64,000 nt of DNA, taken from assembly GCF_014633365.1 (NCBI RefSeq), contig NC_068350.1, positions 32,913,119-32,977,118 on the forward strand. The letters are read 5' to 3'. The notes under the pieces are model-generated. The model had not been told where the DNA came from. It did no database searches and saw only the letters and a program-made list of their open reading frames with translations. Every line of letters begins with the position of its first letter. Within the stretch, counting starts at the first letter, position 1. Shown here in pieces: positions 1-11,388 of the stretch. Origin of the DNA: Diospyros lotus. Lineage: Eukaryota > Streptophyta > Magnoliopsida > Ericales > Ebenaceae. Both the position numbers and the translations under genes were made by a program.

Positions 1-111
1 AAGGTGCCTGCTATTAGGATGAAGATACACAAGTCTAGGCGATTCTCTCGATATGATCCCCCGAGGTATAGAGGGCCAAGATCAATTCATTTGCCAATCA
101 ATTTTACAGAG
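1..111 (+). CDS. Possible 3'-terminal coding segment of an upstream gene (unrecognised)
   Basis: Frame 1 is open from the window edge to a TGA at 109-111 and encodes 36 residues rich in Arg, Pro and Tyr. The composition differs from the AT-rich DNA that follows, which is the main reason to suspect coding sequence. A possible splice donor (GTGAGT) overlaps the stop, so the segment could also be an internal exon end. I do not recognise the protein, and the piece is too short to assign a family. Weak call. Confidence 0.22.
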
Positions 112-1211
112 TGAGTACAATTTTTCTTGGACAAAAATGTAGAGCTCTTGTTACTTGGACAAAAATCTATCGTCTTTTGGTCGATAAATCGACTAACACA
201 GCCTGGAGAAGATGGAACTGCGCTAAATTCTTTCTTCTGCAGATTTTGGAAGAAGAATGTTTATGTTTGTAAACAAGGGATGGAAGAGAGGAGGAAAAGA
301 AGGGCCATTGTTATAGCTTTTAGGTATTCATTCATCTTCTGTTAGCTAGAAATACTTGATTCCCATGTATCAATCCAATCCCATTCATCCATTCATTTAT
401 TTGTTAGTGTTCTAACATGAAACTCATATACATTTATCTCATGAATATACACTTATTTTCCTTCTTCAATGTTGTAGCTTTTTTATGCTATCTCCCGACT
501 CAAGATTTATGATCTTAAGTTTGAGTCTAGCGTCAAAGAATTACAATTTAAAAAAAAATTATGAAATTTTAGTAAATATAATTATTGTCGTGAAAATTAA
601 TTTTTGTAGTAATAATTTCATATATAACTTAAAGTCTAGTGGTATTTTTTTTAAAAATATATATAAATTTCAGTTATTTTGATCAATTTAACTAAAAATC
701 TAACTATAATCTTCAAAAATAAGCTAAAATTTTAAAAACATAAGGGGTTATATTTGAACTTTCAATCTTGTATCGATTGCAAAATATTGTTAAAATATAA
801 ATAATTAATACTTTTTAAATATATTTATTATTATTATTTTTTCTTTTTTCAAATTTAACCATGCTCATAATTAATATATCAAAAGAGTGTTAATTATTTA
901 AATTTTAATAGAACTATATAATTGGTGCAAAATTGGAAATTGAAATGTAAAATTGATATGTTTTAAAGTTTGTTGTAAAATTAATAAACTAAATTTTGGT
1001 AAGTTTTTGATAATTAACCCAATAGATTAAATTAAATATAATTGAATCAAATTATAAATTATATATTATAGGGCGAATAAAAATGTATTCAATTTCTAAA
1101 ATTTTATTATAAAACCTCAAACTTTTTTTATATTTAGCATAATTAAATTTTATTATGCTTATATTGAGTTAACAATATAATTAAATAGTAAATGTGTATT
1201 TATACAAATAT
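112..1211. other. AT-rich intergenic DNA, no gene seen
   Basis: This stretch is strongly AT-rich with many A and T runs and stops in all frames. The short open frames at 127-345 and 485-682 lack coding character. The first part could be 3' UTR of whatever ends at 111. Confidence 0.5.
1204..1211. repeat. 8-bp target-site duplication of the hAT element (left copy; right copy 2134-2141)
   Basis: ACAAATAT occurs directly on both sides of the 922-bp element and fixes its borders. Confidence 0.9.
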
Positions 1212-2133
1212 CAGTGTTCTAAAAATTGGCCTAGGCGCTAGGCGGCCGCTGGCCGCCCCGAAATTGCCCTAGTCGGGCCTCCTAGGCGCCGGCCCGAGTA
1301 ATCGGCCGGCTTGGGTGCCTAGGCGGCCCAGGCGGCGCCTAGTCGGCTTGCGCGCCTTGGCGCCCAACTCGTTGGCTCAGCTATTTTTAGGATTTTTTTT
1401 GCTAAATCATTAAATCGAACCTCTCAACATCTCTCTATTTCTCTCTTCTCACCTGAACGCTGTCGCCGCCTCAACGCTATCGCCTTAACACCGCCAAGCT
1501 TCATCGGCCCGCCAGTAGCTCACCGCTGTCGCTGCGTCCAGCTCGATTCTCGCCGCCAAGTTTCATCGTCACCGCCTCTTATCTGTCGCGTCCTCGTCGT
1601 CCTCAGCGTCATCGTCACCGCCCCCGTCCTCGCCGTCAAGCTCCATCTCCGCTGCGGCAAGCTCCATTTGTCGTAACCTCTCTCTCTCTCCCGTCTCCCC
1701 GTCTCTCTGTGTGGTTATTGGGGCATTTGCTCCGTTTTTGTTTTTTGTTTTTATTTTATTTTATTTTTCTTTTCTATTTAATATTTATATATAATTATAG
1801 ATTTATATTTAGTTTTATTATTAATTATATATATTCTATAATATTTCCAAAAAATCCACTTAACTGTTTGCTTATAGTATTGGTTGTATGACTAATTAAA
1901 ATGTTATTTATTAATTACAATAATTTATTTCTCATGCTTAATTCTATATATTATTGGTTTATGTTGCATTATTAATATTTTTTAACTTTGATTTAGTTAA
2001 AAATAATATCAAATTATATCACAAAGTTTAAAAAATAAAAAAAATAGCAATTTTCTTAAGCGCCGCCTAGGCGCTCTAGGCGCTAGGCCCCAGCCTGGCG
2101 CCCGACTAGCGCTTAGCGCCTTTTAGAACACTG
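1212..2133. mobile_element. Non-autonomous hAT-superfamily transposon, 922 bp
   Basis: The element begins CAGTGTTCTAAAA and ends with the exact reverse complement, a 13-bp terminal inverted repeat. Both flanks carry the same 8-bp sequence ACAAATAT (1204-1211 and 2134-2141), the target-site duplication size of hAT transposons. Both subterminal regions are packed with short GC-rich motifs of the TAGGCGC type in both orientations, the usual arrangement of transposase-binding sites in hAT elements. The interior has a GC-rich, Ser/Pro/Arg-codon-like stretch with CT runs (1420-1700) and then an AT-rich stretch. There is no transposase frame, so it would have to move in trans. The perfect duplication and repeats suggest a fairly recent insertion. 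Confidence 0.9.
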
Positions 2134-2228
2134 ACAAATATATTATATTATTTATATGTACATGTCTCCAATTCATTTTATTTATAATATTAACTCTTCA
2201 CCCTATGGTGCATATATATATATATATA

Positions 2229-2590
2229 TTAGTGTATACCCATACTCAAAGGTACGGTATAAATAATATTAAGATTAAAATGTAATTATAATTTATACGT
2301 ATTATGTTAAAATTTGTGAAGAATTTATAACAATTTTACTTGTATTAAACGCTCTACAAAACTCAAATAAAAACAAACATATAAGATTTATAATGTTAAT
2401 CAATATTACAAACCAAAATATAAGAGCAAGTAAAAAAAAAATTATAAACACTAAACAAAAAATAGAAATTAAAGTTGTTGTATAGTTGTTAACGTTTTGT
2501 AATAAAAAGAAAAAAAAATTATTAATTTTATATAATAAAACACATCAGTAAATGATTTACAATCTACAACAGTGAGTTTAATTTTTTTTT
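2229..2590 (-). mobile_element. Degenerate Helitron 3'-terminal region
   Basis: Read on the minus strand, this segment ends in a decayed hairpin followed by CTAA where the family has CTAG. About 330 bp is clearly homologous to 11731-12060, including the A-rich tract, the TATAGTTGTTAACGTTTT block and the 'cacatcagtaaatg' block. It is the 3' part of a minus-strand Helitron. If the 5' fragment at 9832-10172 belongs to the same copy, that copy was split by the insertion of the 3005-9162 Helitron. That link is inference. Confidence 0.6.
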
Positions 2591-3004
2591 TTATGCAAGA
2601 AAATCAACTAAACAAATCACCCTTACTTTCTTTTTAAATAAATGAAATAAAATGGGCGAACTTCAACTATATAAATTAAATAAAAGGAAAATGACAATAG
2701 TGCGGACTTCAACCATTTTATTCATTTCAATTTTGAATTGGAATTGGATGCTAATGTGTTCCTTCATCGCGTCTTATTCAGTGCGTTTGATGCCAAGGAC
2801 GTGAAGCTCTCTCTCCAGCTCGCTCTCTTTCTCTCTCCATTCCCAATTTCTTCTCTAGTGCATATGTTAGGCGTGCGTGAAACGCAGCCCATGCGTGTTC
2901 CGATTCAATCCCCTACTCTTGTGCATCTTTTTCTTTTTCTTCTAGGTGCGCCAAACAACATTCCCGCGATCTTCTTCTCTCAGCTTCCATTCTCCTTTCA
3001 CATA
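2591..3004. other. Unassigned segment between Helitron ends
   Basis: It contains a CT-rich stretch and a 91-codon open frame (2738-3013) that runs into the next Helitron. Nothing in it is recognisable. It may be Helitron body or captured DNA. Confidence 0.3.
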
Positions 3005-3718
3005 TCTATATAATAAGGGAGAACGATTTTTGAAAATGTGTAAAATATATCAGAGATACATTTCATTTGTATGGTTGAGATGGATGGATGAATATATCAA
3101 TGGTTGAGATTAATTGTTCTTCTCGTGCAACAATCCTTCTTCAATATGCCCGCCCAAGAATCCCAAGCACTACCCCATTTAATTTCTCCAGGGGCAATCA
3201 TGTGCCTCTGCCATTTCTACATAAGTTGTCAAATCTCACCTCACTTTAAGAAAATTACCATATTAACACTTACTCTCTCTTTCATCAAGACAAACACAGT
3301 CAAGCTCTCACCTCTCACTCTCTGCATCACTCTTACTCAAGCTCTCACCTCTCACCCACTCTCTCTGCATCACTCTCACTCAAGTTCCCATCTCTCACTC
3401 TCTCTTTCTCTCACCTCTCACTCAAGCTCTCACCTTTCACCCATTCTATCTCTATCCCATTCTCTTTCTCAAACCCAACCCCGCGAGTTGAAGTGTCTGC
3501 CCCCCACATCGTTCTAACACCGTCGTCATCGTCGCCCATGCCACCGCTATCATTGTCTCCCCCACCAAAACTTCTCGTCGTCGACCCCCCCGCTAGCTTA
3601 ACCGCCTCCCCCACCAAAACTGTAATATCCTAGTATTTTGAGAATAATAATAATAATAATTATTTTTTTTTGTATTTAAAATATTTTTACTTCCATTGGA
3701 GATTATAATTGAAAAAAT

Positions 3719-3866
3719 TAATGGGTTTAGAGTTAGTGGGCTAAATTGGAAAAATAAAGACTAAGTAAATGGGTTTAGAGTTAGTGGGCTAAATTGAAAA
3801 AATAAAGACAAAGTAAATGGGCTTCGAGTTAGTGGGCTAAGTTGAAAAAAAATAAAAGGCTAATGG
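3719..3866 (+). repeat. Tandem repeat of about 48 bp, three copies, inside the solo LTR
   Basis: Three successive copies share 'agagttagtgggctaaattg' followed by an A-rich spacer with 'ataaagac'. A second, longer degenerate repeat based on 'aataattgagaaatg' plus 'gtgtggacaaataat' follows at about 3940-4445. Such subrepeats are common in the U3 part of large plant LTRs. Confidence 0.75.
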
Positions 3867-4478
3867 GCTAATTAGTAGGCTAAGAAAATAGGTTTAAAAT
3901 TAATGAATTAAATAAAAGAATAATCTATCTAGAAGAAGATTTAGTGAAAAATAATTAAGGTGACAAAATAATTAAAGATAGTGAGTGAAATAATTGAGAA
4001 ATGTTGGAGACAAAGTAGGGTGTGGACAAATAATTAAAGATTATGAGTGAGATTTAGTAGAAAATAATTAAGAAAGATGACAAAATAATTAAAGATGATG
4101 GGTGAAATAATTGAGAAATGTGAGAGACAAATTAAAGTGTGGAGAAATAATCAAAAGATAATGAGTGAAATAATTAAGAAATGTTGGAGACAAAGTAGGG
4201 TGTGGACAAATAATTAAAGATTATGAGTGAGATTTAGTAAAAAATAATTAAGAAAGATGATGAATGAAATAATTGAGAAATGTGGGAGACAAAGTAAGGT
4301 GTGGACAAATAATCAAAAATAATGGGTGAAATAATTGAGAAATGTGGGAGACAAACTAAGGTGTGGATAAATAATTAAGGATTTTTAGTGAGATTTAGTG
4401 AAGAAATAATTAAGAAATGTGACAAAATAATTAAAGATAGTGGGTCACTACAATTAGGTTAAGCTTAATTCAACCTCC

Positions 4479-4490
4479 TATAAATAGAGG
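4479..4490 (+). promoter_or_regulatory. TATA box of the solo LTR
   Basis: TATAAATAGAGG is a consensus plant TATA box. It lies in the LTR downstream of the U3-like tandem repeats, where an LTR promoter is expected, and implies + strand transcription starting about 30 bp further on. Confidence 0.6.
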
Positions 4491-7400
4491 AAGCTTGAAA
4501 GGTTGTAAGACTTGAATTAGAAAGAGAAAGGTTGTAAGAAAGAATGATTTGAGAGTAAAAGAGAGATTTGAGAAAGAAAGAAAGAGATTGTGAGAAAAAT
4601 TGAGCTTGTGAAAGAGATTTGGAAGGAAGGAGTAAGGAAGAGGAATTTGGGCACATCAAAGACAAGATTGAGGAAAGTGTTACAAGGTAAATGTAAAATA
4701 TCTCAAATAGATGGAAGTTGATAATATTTTCTTTTATCTTATTATGTTTAATTTTTGAAAAAATTTCAAAAATTAGGTGTTTTATTTTATGAATTATTAT
4801 GCAAGAAATTTATGGAAAATACGGAAAGAAATATTTACTTGGTAATTTTTGGGATAAAGGGAATTCTTGGAAAATAGGAGAAAATTATGAAAAATTCCCA
4901 TAAAATTTTAGAAGATTAGAAATGTTGTTTTATGAATTTTCGTGGAGATAAATTAAAAAAAAATGCTTGGGGAAGTATTTATTTTGGAATTATTGAGGAA
5001 ATAATGGGGAGAAATTTAAACGATTAAGAAAAATTTGAGGAAAATAAGTTTTAATACCCCTTGAATAAATATGATGTCCAGGGATCATTGATACTAAAGT
5101 TTGAGTATAACTAGAAGTCTAGTTCGAAAGTCGAGGCGAGCACGTTTTTGAGATTAAAGCACGTTTCTCGAGACTCAAGCCGATTTTCAAAGGTAAGCTA
5201 GTATTTCTCAAACCTAATTTGTCTATGAAAGGTAATTTCTAAAATGTGTCATATGATTTGATAGTATGCTTATATGTTAAATACGATGTATGTTTCAAAG
5301 TATGTTTTGGCATGTTGACATGAAATGATGCGTGCGTATGTCACGTAGATGCATTTACATAATATGATGATGATATGCATATGTTCACATGTAATCCATC
5401 ATTGCTCATGCATCGCATATGTTTGAGAGTATAGGTGAGCATCGCTGCTTTACCAATGATGCACCCATACACCTCGGCCTGGAAAGAGCTGGTCTTAAAA
5501 ATGGTAAGTGGCATATGAAGTATGGATGCCCGTCGGCTCAAACAGGCCAAATGTCAAGACATTATGCATTTACATTCATTCATGAATATTATACTCTTAC
5601 TTAGATGGCCGATCATCTAATTGGGCGATGCCCCTGGAATATTTAATGTTCCAGATGGAAGTCATAACAGAAACGAAGGAAATGAGGCATGTGATGGCAC
5701 TCGTTGAAGTGTGTAAATGTATCAGTTATGCATATAACTTATCATGTTTATGTCCTGCTATGTTATCCATGATGTTGATTATGATATTTCGGCATGTAAT
5801 ATTAAGGGATGGTTATGATTATGTTTAAACACTAGTACGTTTGAGAATGATGTTATGATTTTATTATGAATATGAATCTATGATTTTGGTGTTAAAAGCT
5901 TGTTAAGTAGTAGGTTGCAATTTATCATGTTTCCGCTAATAGCTATGGTTACCCTAATGAGGAGAATGAGAGAAAGAAAATATATATATATATATGAGGT
6001 AGAATTGGTAAAATAATTATTAATTAATAAACGTCAGGGTAATAAACGCTTCGAGAGGAACGGGGTGTTACAAAAATCGCTTGTTGTCGGCCCCCCGCTT
6101 GCATAGCCGTCTTTCTCGCCAACACCGGGAACACCTCCCTTCGTCGTCGTCCCCCCCCACCGGCCACTGACCACCTTTGCCCCCCTCACCCCCGCTCCAA
6201 CGTCCATCGTCGGCCCACCCCGCCAGCCACTTGCACAGCACCGCCTTCACCTCCACACAGTCGCCCGCCCCAACCCCTCCGTTGCCCCACCCGTCGACAG
6301 CAAAAACCCTCCACCCCCACCCGCCGCTGCTGTATGCCCCCACCAAGTCGCCCCTACACATACAGTTATATATTTATATCTTTTTATTTTTTTGCTTTAA
6401 CTTTTTTATTTTTTTATGCGGTGGTGATGATAATTTGGTTGTGAAAGTGAAAAATTAAGAACAAATGATGATGATTTTAGTTTTTAATTCTAAAAATGAA
6501 AAATTTGTTATTTGAGTGTAAATTTAGTCTTTGAAATTTCTTTTCAAATTTATGTAATTAATTTTATATTGTGAAATTTATGTAATATAATTAATTTTAT
6601 TTTATATAATATATTTAAGAAAATTAGATTTGTCATATTTCAATCACGAATTAACTTTACTGGTAGTGTCAATATTCCTTTTGGTCTCTTATGTGAGGTT
6701 AACAAATAACAAATTTTTTAATACAGATTTTATTAGGGTATTTTATAATAAATGTTTAATTGAGTGCTTTTATGTATAATCTATTTAGAGGGCTTATCAA
6801 TATCATCTCTAGAGCGAGAACAAAAGCAGCAGGGCAAGGTGACGTGTCTTTTATCCTAACACAAACAACCAAGCATGTGATATGTCACGTGGGTGTAGGG
6901 CAGCTGGCTGGTGGTGGACTTTTGGGGAGGAAAGTTGAATCCTCACAACCAATTAGGTTTGAAAAACTACTACAATGGTTGTCCAAATGATCCTCTCTGA
7001 ATATAGTCAGCTAAAACATGGCACTGAGAGTCAATTTGTTGGGGCCTCCAAATGACCAACACTAGGGCTTTCATCTGAAAAACCAAATTACGGGTGAGCG
7101 AGGTCAAGAACTCAAGTAGAAGTCCCCTAAATTTCAATTATTTTTTTTTATTAAGTTTTGATATATAGTTTTCAATATGATGATTTTGGTTAAATATTGT
7201 TAAATCTAACCTTAAAACTGTCGAAACTCAACAAATCACGCGTAAACTTTTGATCAAATTTTGGTAATTTTTTTAAATATACTACATAATATAAAATTAA
7301 TTATATTACATAAATTTTATAATATAAAATTAATTACATAAATTCTAATTTTTTAAGAACTAAATTTACAATCAAATAATAATTTTTTAATTTTTAGAAT

Positions 7401-9192
7401 TACAAGAACTAAAATAATTACAAACAAAATAATATTTAAACATTTTCGTCTTCCTCAACACCGTCTTCAATCATTCTCATTTCGACTATATTCGCTAACG
7501 GGTAAATTTCATTTTCCGACCACACCGTATTTGATATTCTATAAACCAGAATCCCAAACTCCTCACACAATAAAAAAAAAATAACAAAGCAAATAGAAAA
7601 ATATATAAATCTATGTAAATGTATGTGCATCTCGCCGGGGGGTAACCTGGTGAGGGTGGACAACAGTAGCAGGTGGCCGTCTGAGCAGTGATGAAGGGTT
7701 GGCGGTGGCCATCTGAGCTGTAGTATGGGTATGGTAGGTGCAGGTGCTTGCTCGCGGAGGAGGGAAGGGCGACGATGGGTGGGGGCGAGGCGATGCGAGC
7801 AGCTAGCGGGAGGTGGCGATAGCGGTTCGAGCGACGCTATGGGGGGGACGACGATGGTCTGTGGCCTATGGTGGGGGCGAGGCAATGCGACCGGTAGAGG
7901 GATAAGCGACAATGGATAGTATTCGCGGCGAGGGGGCAACGGTGAATGCTACAACCCGCGAGGGTGGGTTTGTGAAAAAGAGTAAGGGAGAGATAAAGTG
8001 GATTTGAGAGAGAGTGGGTTTGAGATAGGGTAATTTTGAGAGAGAGAGAGAGAGAGAGTGAAAGTGAAAAAAAGAGTGAGAGATTTGAGAGATAGTGGTT
8101 TTGTTCTTTGGTGGCTTTGAAAATGGGTTGGTGAAAAATTAATTCAAAAACATTTGGGTGAGTATTTTAAAACATGTCAATTTCTAACGATATTTTGGTG
8201 TTAAAATATTACAAGAAATTGGAGTTGTTCACCAAGTTATCCACCTTTACGTTCATGTAGTATTATCTAATCTCGCCTCACTCTCTAAGGCTGACTCCAG
8301 CAATGTCCTAAATCGTTCGCCATCGCAAAAATTTGGAAAAGAAACGCCAAATTTCAGCTCCAGCAGATTTTAGATTTCAGCAACGCCAAATTGATTTGCC
8401 AAAAATCTGGCGAAGCTAAAATGGGTCCCCAACTATGGCGACCCAAATCTTGAAGCTCACGTTTGCCATCACCAAGACCCCACACCCCCAACGGCCATCT
8501 CTCCGCCCCACCAAACAACGACCATCTATGCGGGAAGATGAGGACCAAACCACAGAGAAGAAGAAAGATCGGCCGGATTGTTGTGCATATTTATTTTGAT
8601 ATATATATATTTCCAACAAATATATTAATCTATATTTATTTTATTTCCACAAATTACCAAATTGTTGTGCATGTTGCTCATTGGGGATACATAGAAGTTG
8701 ATACAAAGACTTTTTGATTGAGGGATATTTGTGGTTTGTGATTTTTTGTATTATTTATTTATTTTGTGTATTGAATGAGGGATATTTGTGTATTCTGCTC
8801 TCATGAAAAATTCACATTTGAGTTTTGTTCCAAATTATTTAGGCCGAGTCAAAATAACAAGCTTCATTTTGAAAATCAAGACATACTTTAACAAATCTTA
8901 TTATTATATGTAAAATCAATTAAATAAATTAAAGTTTGTGTACTATTTTTTTTTTTACTTTCTCTTATAATTTGATTTGCAATATTGGTGAACATTATAA
9001 ATCTTATATATTTGTTTCTTATTTGAGTTTTGTAGAGCGTTTAATACAAGCAAAATTGTTACAAGTTCTTCACAAATTTCAACTTAATACGTATAAATTA
9101 TAATTGCATTTTAATATTAATATTATTTACATCGTCGTGCTTTTAGGCACGGTATACACTAGTATATATATATATATATATATTAGAGAATA

Positions 9193-9418
9193 TGTAACAT
9201 CCCGTTCGAGCGATAGGAAGGACCGGAACAACTTATCCTGATGGGCCTACACGAACTTCCCAGGGGGGTCACCCATCTCTAGATTACCCCAGGTTAAGCA
9301 CGCTTAACTTGGGAGTTCTTTGCCAACATTCAGCCCAAAAGGTATCCAGCTGGTATTGTTTCCTTTCTTACACTATCCTCGATATATACTAACTTCTCTG
9401 GGCTCTCGGGGTATTACA
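9193..9418 (-). repeat. Cassandra 3' LTR (minus-strand sense)
   Basis: 226 bp, TGTAA...TTACA on +, containing the 5S-like block at 9251-9320. Confidence 0.9.
9251..9320 (-). promoter_or_regulatory. 5S rRNA-derived Pol III internal promoter region in the LTR
   Basis: On the minus strand the order is AGAACTCCCAAG, TTAAGCGTGCTT (A box), then GATGGGTGACC and CCTGGGAAGT (C box), as in plant 5S genes. A few bases differ between the boxes. The second LTR has the same block at 9664-9733. This is not a 5S gene: the outer parts of the rRNA do not match. Confidence 0.8.
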
Positions 9419-9605
9419 TTCTTCCCCCCTTAAGCACATGACGTCCCCATCATGCGACCTTACAACTGGTCCCAGACCTTCTCCCCTTGGGGGTTGCCAT
9501 CCTAGAAGCCTACCAGAAGCCGCTCCTTGTACAGGCCCTCGAGCCCCAGCGCCACTCCCCACCCTCATCGGACAGCTTTCACCAAGGGTCGGCTCTGATA
9601 CCACC

Positions 9606-9831
9606 TGTAACATCCCGATCGAGCGATAGGAAGGACCGGAACAACTTACCCTGATGGGCCTACACGAACTTCCCAGGGGGGTCACCCATCCCTGGATTAC
9701 CCCAGGTTAAGCACGCTTAACTTGGGAGTTCTTTGCCAACATTCAGCCCAAAAGGTATCCAGCTGGTGTTGTTTCCTTTCTTACACTATCCTCGATATAT
9801 ACTAACTTCTCTGGGCTCTCGGGGTATTACA
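9606..9831 (-). repeat. Cassandra 5' LTR (minus-strand sense)
   Basis: 226 bp, about 98% identical by eye to the other LTR. The 5S-like block is at 9664-9733. The tRNA-Met primer-binding site abuts its inner end at about 9591-9605. Confidence 0.9.
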
Positions 9832-10172
9832 GAATATATATATTTCAGAGAATAAGAGATGGTGGAGTTGGAGTGTTGTCGTGGCTGGAGTGAACAACAG
9901 TAAGAGTGGTCCATAGTCGAAGTGAGCTCTGATGAAGGCAAAAGCTAAGAGAGGAAGAAGAATAGAGAGATAGAGAGGATAGACAGAGAAAGGGAGAGAG
10001 AGATAGAGAGGGAATGTGGGGAGAAAGGGAGAGAGATAGAGAGGAATTGTTGGGCGGGAATACAAATGTAATTTTAGCCATTAAAAATGTATAAAATTCA
10101 TCTCAGCAATTGAAATGTGTATCTAATACATTTTATACATTTTTTAAAAACCCTTCTCCCTTATTATATAGA

Positions 10173-11388
10173 CTAGCGTATACCCATTCCTAAATGCACG
10201 GTATAAATAATATTAAGATTAAAATATAATTATAATTTATACGTATTATATTGAAATTTGTGAAGAATTTGTAACAATTTTGTTTGTATTAAACGCTCTA
10301 CAAAACTCAAATAATAAACAAATATATAAGATTTATAATGTTCACCAATATTGCAAATCAAATTATAAGAGAAAGTAAAAAAAAATAGTACACAAACTTT
10401 AATTTATTTAATTGATTTTACATATAATAATAAGATTTGTTAAAGTATGTCTTAATTTTCAAAATGAAGCTTGTTATTTTGACTCGGCCTAAATAATTTG
10501 GGACAAAACTCAAATGTGAATTTTTCATGAGAGCAGAATACACAAATATCCCTCATTCAATACACAAATTACCAAATTTCAGCTCCAGCAGATTTTAGAT
10601 TTCAGCAACGCCAAATTGATTTGCCAAAAATCTGGCGAAGCTAAAATGGGTCCCCAACTGTGGCGACCCAAATCTTGAAGCTCACGTTTGCCATCACCAA
10701 GACCCCACACCCCTAACGGCCATCTCTCCGCCCCACCAAACAACGGCCATCTATGCGGGAAGATGAGGACCAAACCATAGAGAAGAAGAAAGATCGGCCG
10801 GATTGTTGTGCATATTTATTTTGATATATATATTTCCAACAAATATATTAATCTATATTTATTTTATTTCCACAAATTACCAAATTGTTGTGCATGTTGC
10901 TCATTGGGGATACATAGAAGTTGATACAAAGACTTTTTGATTGAGGGATATTTGTGGTTTGTGATTTTTTTTGTATTATTTATTTATTTTGTGTATTGAA
11001 TGAGGGATATTTGTGTATTCTGCTCTCATGAAAAATTCACATTTGAGTTTTGTTCCAAATTATTTAGGCCGAGTCAAAATAACAAGCTTCATTTTGAAAA
11101 TCAAGACATACTTTAACAAATCTTATTATTATATGTAAAATCAATTAAATAAATTAAAGTTTGTGTACTATTTTTTTTTTTACTTTCTCTTATAATTTGA
11201 TTTGCAATATTGGTGAATATTATAAATCTTATATATTTGTTTCTTATTTGAGTTTTGTAGAGCGTTTAATACAAGCAAAATTGTTACAAGTTCTTCACAA
11301 ATTTCAACTTAATACGTATAAATTATAATTACATTTTAATATTAATATTATTTACATCATCGTGTTTTTAGGCACGAGTATACACTAG
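10173..11388. repeat. Foldback segment with Helitron 3' ends at both borders
   Basis: The left border reads CTAG plus the 3' hairpin region on minus. The right border has the same terminus on plus, with CTAG at 11385-11388. About 390 bp at each end (10173-10565 and about 10990-11388) are inverted repeats of each other. The centre (10571-10985) is nearly identical to 8349-8740 of the plus-strand Helitron. It therefore looks like a minus-strand Helitron 3' end fused to a truncated copy of the plus-strand Helitron, probably by duplication of the neighbouring region. Confidence 0.65.

Larger units (their letters stand above)
3621..6072 (+). mobile_element. Solo LTR, probably Ty3/gypsy, 2,452 bp
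   Basis: The block starts TGTAATATCC and ends GGGGTGTTACA, near-perfect inverted ends of the TGTAACACC...GGTGTTACA class common on plant gypsy LTRs. The 5-bp flanks AAAAC (3616-3620) and AAAAT (6073-6077) are a target-site duplication with one C-to-T change at a former CpG. The homologous Helitron at 13629-17160 has an uninterrupted sequence at this place. There is no coding sequence, primer-binding site or second LTR inside, so this is a solo LTR left by LTR-LTR recombination. Short internal tandem repeats and a TATA box are annotated separately. Confidence 0.82.
3005..9162 (+). mobile_element. Non-autonomous Helitron, plus strand, with a solo LTR inside
   Basis: The left end is TCTATATAATAAGG preceded by A. 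The right end is a hairpin (CGTGC at 9136-9140 paired with GCACG at 9147-9151), an 11-nt spacer ending in CTAG, then T. The A[TC...CTAG]T arrangement is the Helitron signature. Without the 2,452-bp solo LTR and its duplicated 5 bp the element is about 3.7 kb, and it is homologous in inverted orientation to 13629-17160. No Rep/helicase frame exists. The interior has CT-rich, UTR-like tracts and two related arms in inverted orientation: 'CGAGTTG-AAG' with CT tracts near 3380-3500 matches the complement of 7940-8100. The copy is internally semi-palindromic. Confidence 0.78.
9193..9831 (-). mobile_element. Cassandra TRIM retrotransposon (639 bp) with 5S rRNA-like LTRs
   Basis: Two 226-bp direct repeats (9193-9418 and 9606-9831) bound a 187-bp interior. 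They differ at about five positions. The 5-bp target duplication GAATA is at 9188-9192 and 9832-9836. On the minus strand the 5' LTR is followed by TGGTATCAGAGCC, complementary to the 3' end of initiator-methionine tRNA. A polypurine tract (AAGGGGGGAAGA) precedes the 3' LTR. There is no coding sequence. On minus each LTR contains a block matching plant 5S rRNA through the Pol III internal promoter, including AGTTAAGCGTGCTT and GATGGGTGACC...CCTGGGAAGT. This is the hallmark of the Cassandra family, which depends on other elements for its proteins. Confidence 0.93.
9163..10172 (-). mobile_element. Helitron 5'-terminal fragment, minus strand, interrupted by the Cassandra TRIM
   Basis: Read on minus, the segment starts TCTATATAATAAGGGAG at 10172 and continues through CT-rich sequence to a TA repeat at 9163-9181. 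Without the Cassandra insertion it is nearly identical to 11389-11730, with the same 'agagatggtggagttgg' and 'tggctggagtgaacaacag' blocks. It is joined directly at 10172/10173 to the CTAG 3' end of another minus-strand unit. Confidence 0.68.

Noticed and set aside
2738..3013. 91-codon plus-strand frame
   Set aside because: No family resemblance and no splice partners. It runs across a Helitron border.
7436..7939. 167-codon minus-strand frame in the Helitron
   Set aside because: It is a Pro/His/Leu-rich low-complexity product with no domain. The homologous copy does not keep the frame.
9251..9320. A 5S rRNA gene
   Set aside because: Only the internal promoter region matches. The block occurs in both LTRs of a TRIM and lacks the outer parts of 5S rRNA.
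9591..9605. A tRNA gene fragment near the TGGTATCAGAGCC motifs (also 30387, 35270, 44238, 49228, 61840)
   Set aside because: Each lies directly next to an LTR and is a primer-binding site complementary to tRNA-Met. No cloverleaf is present.
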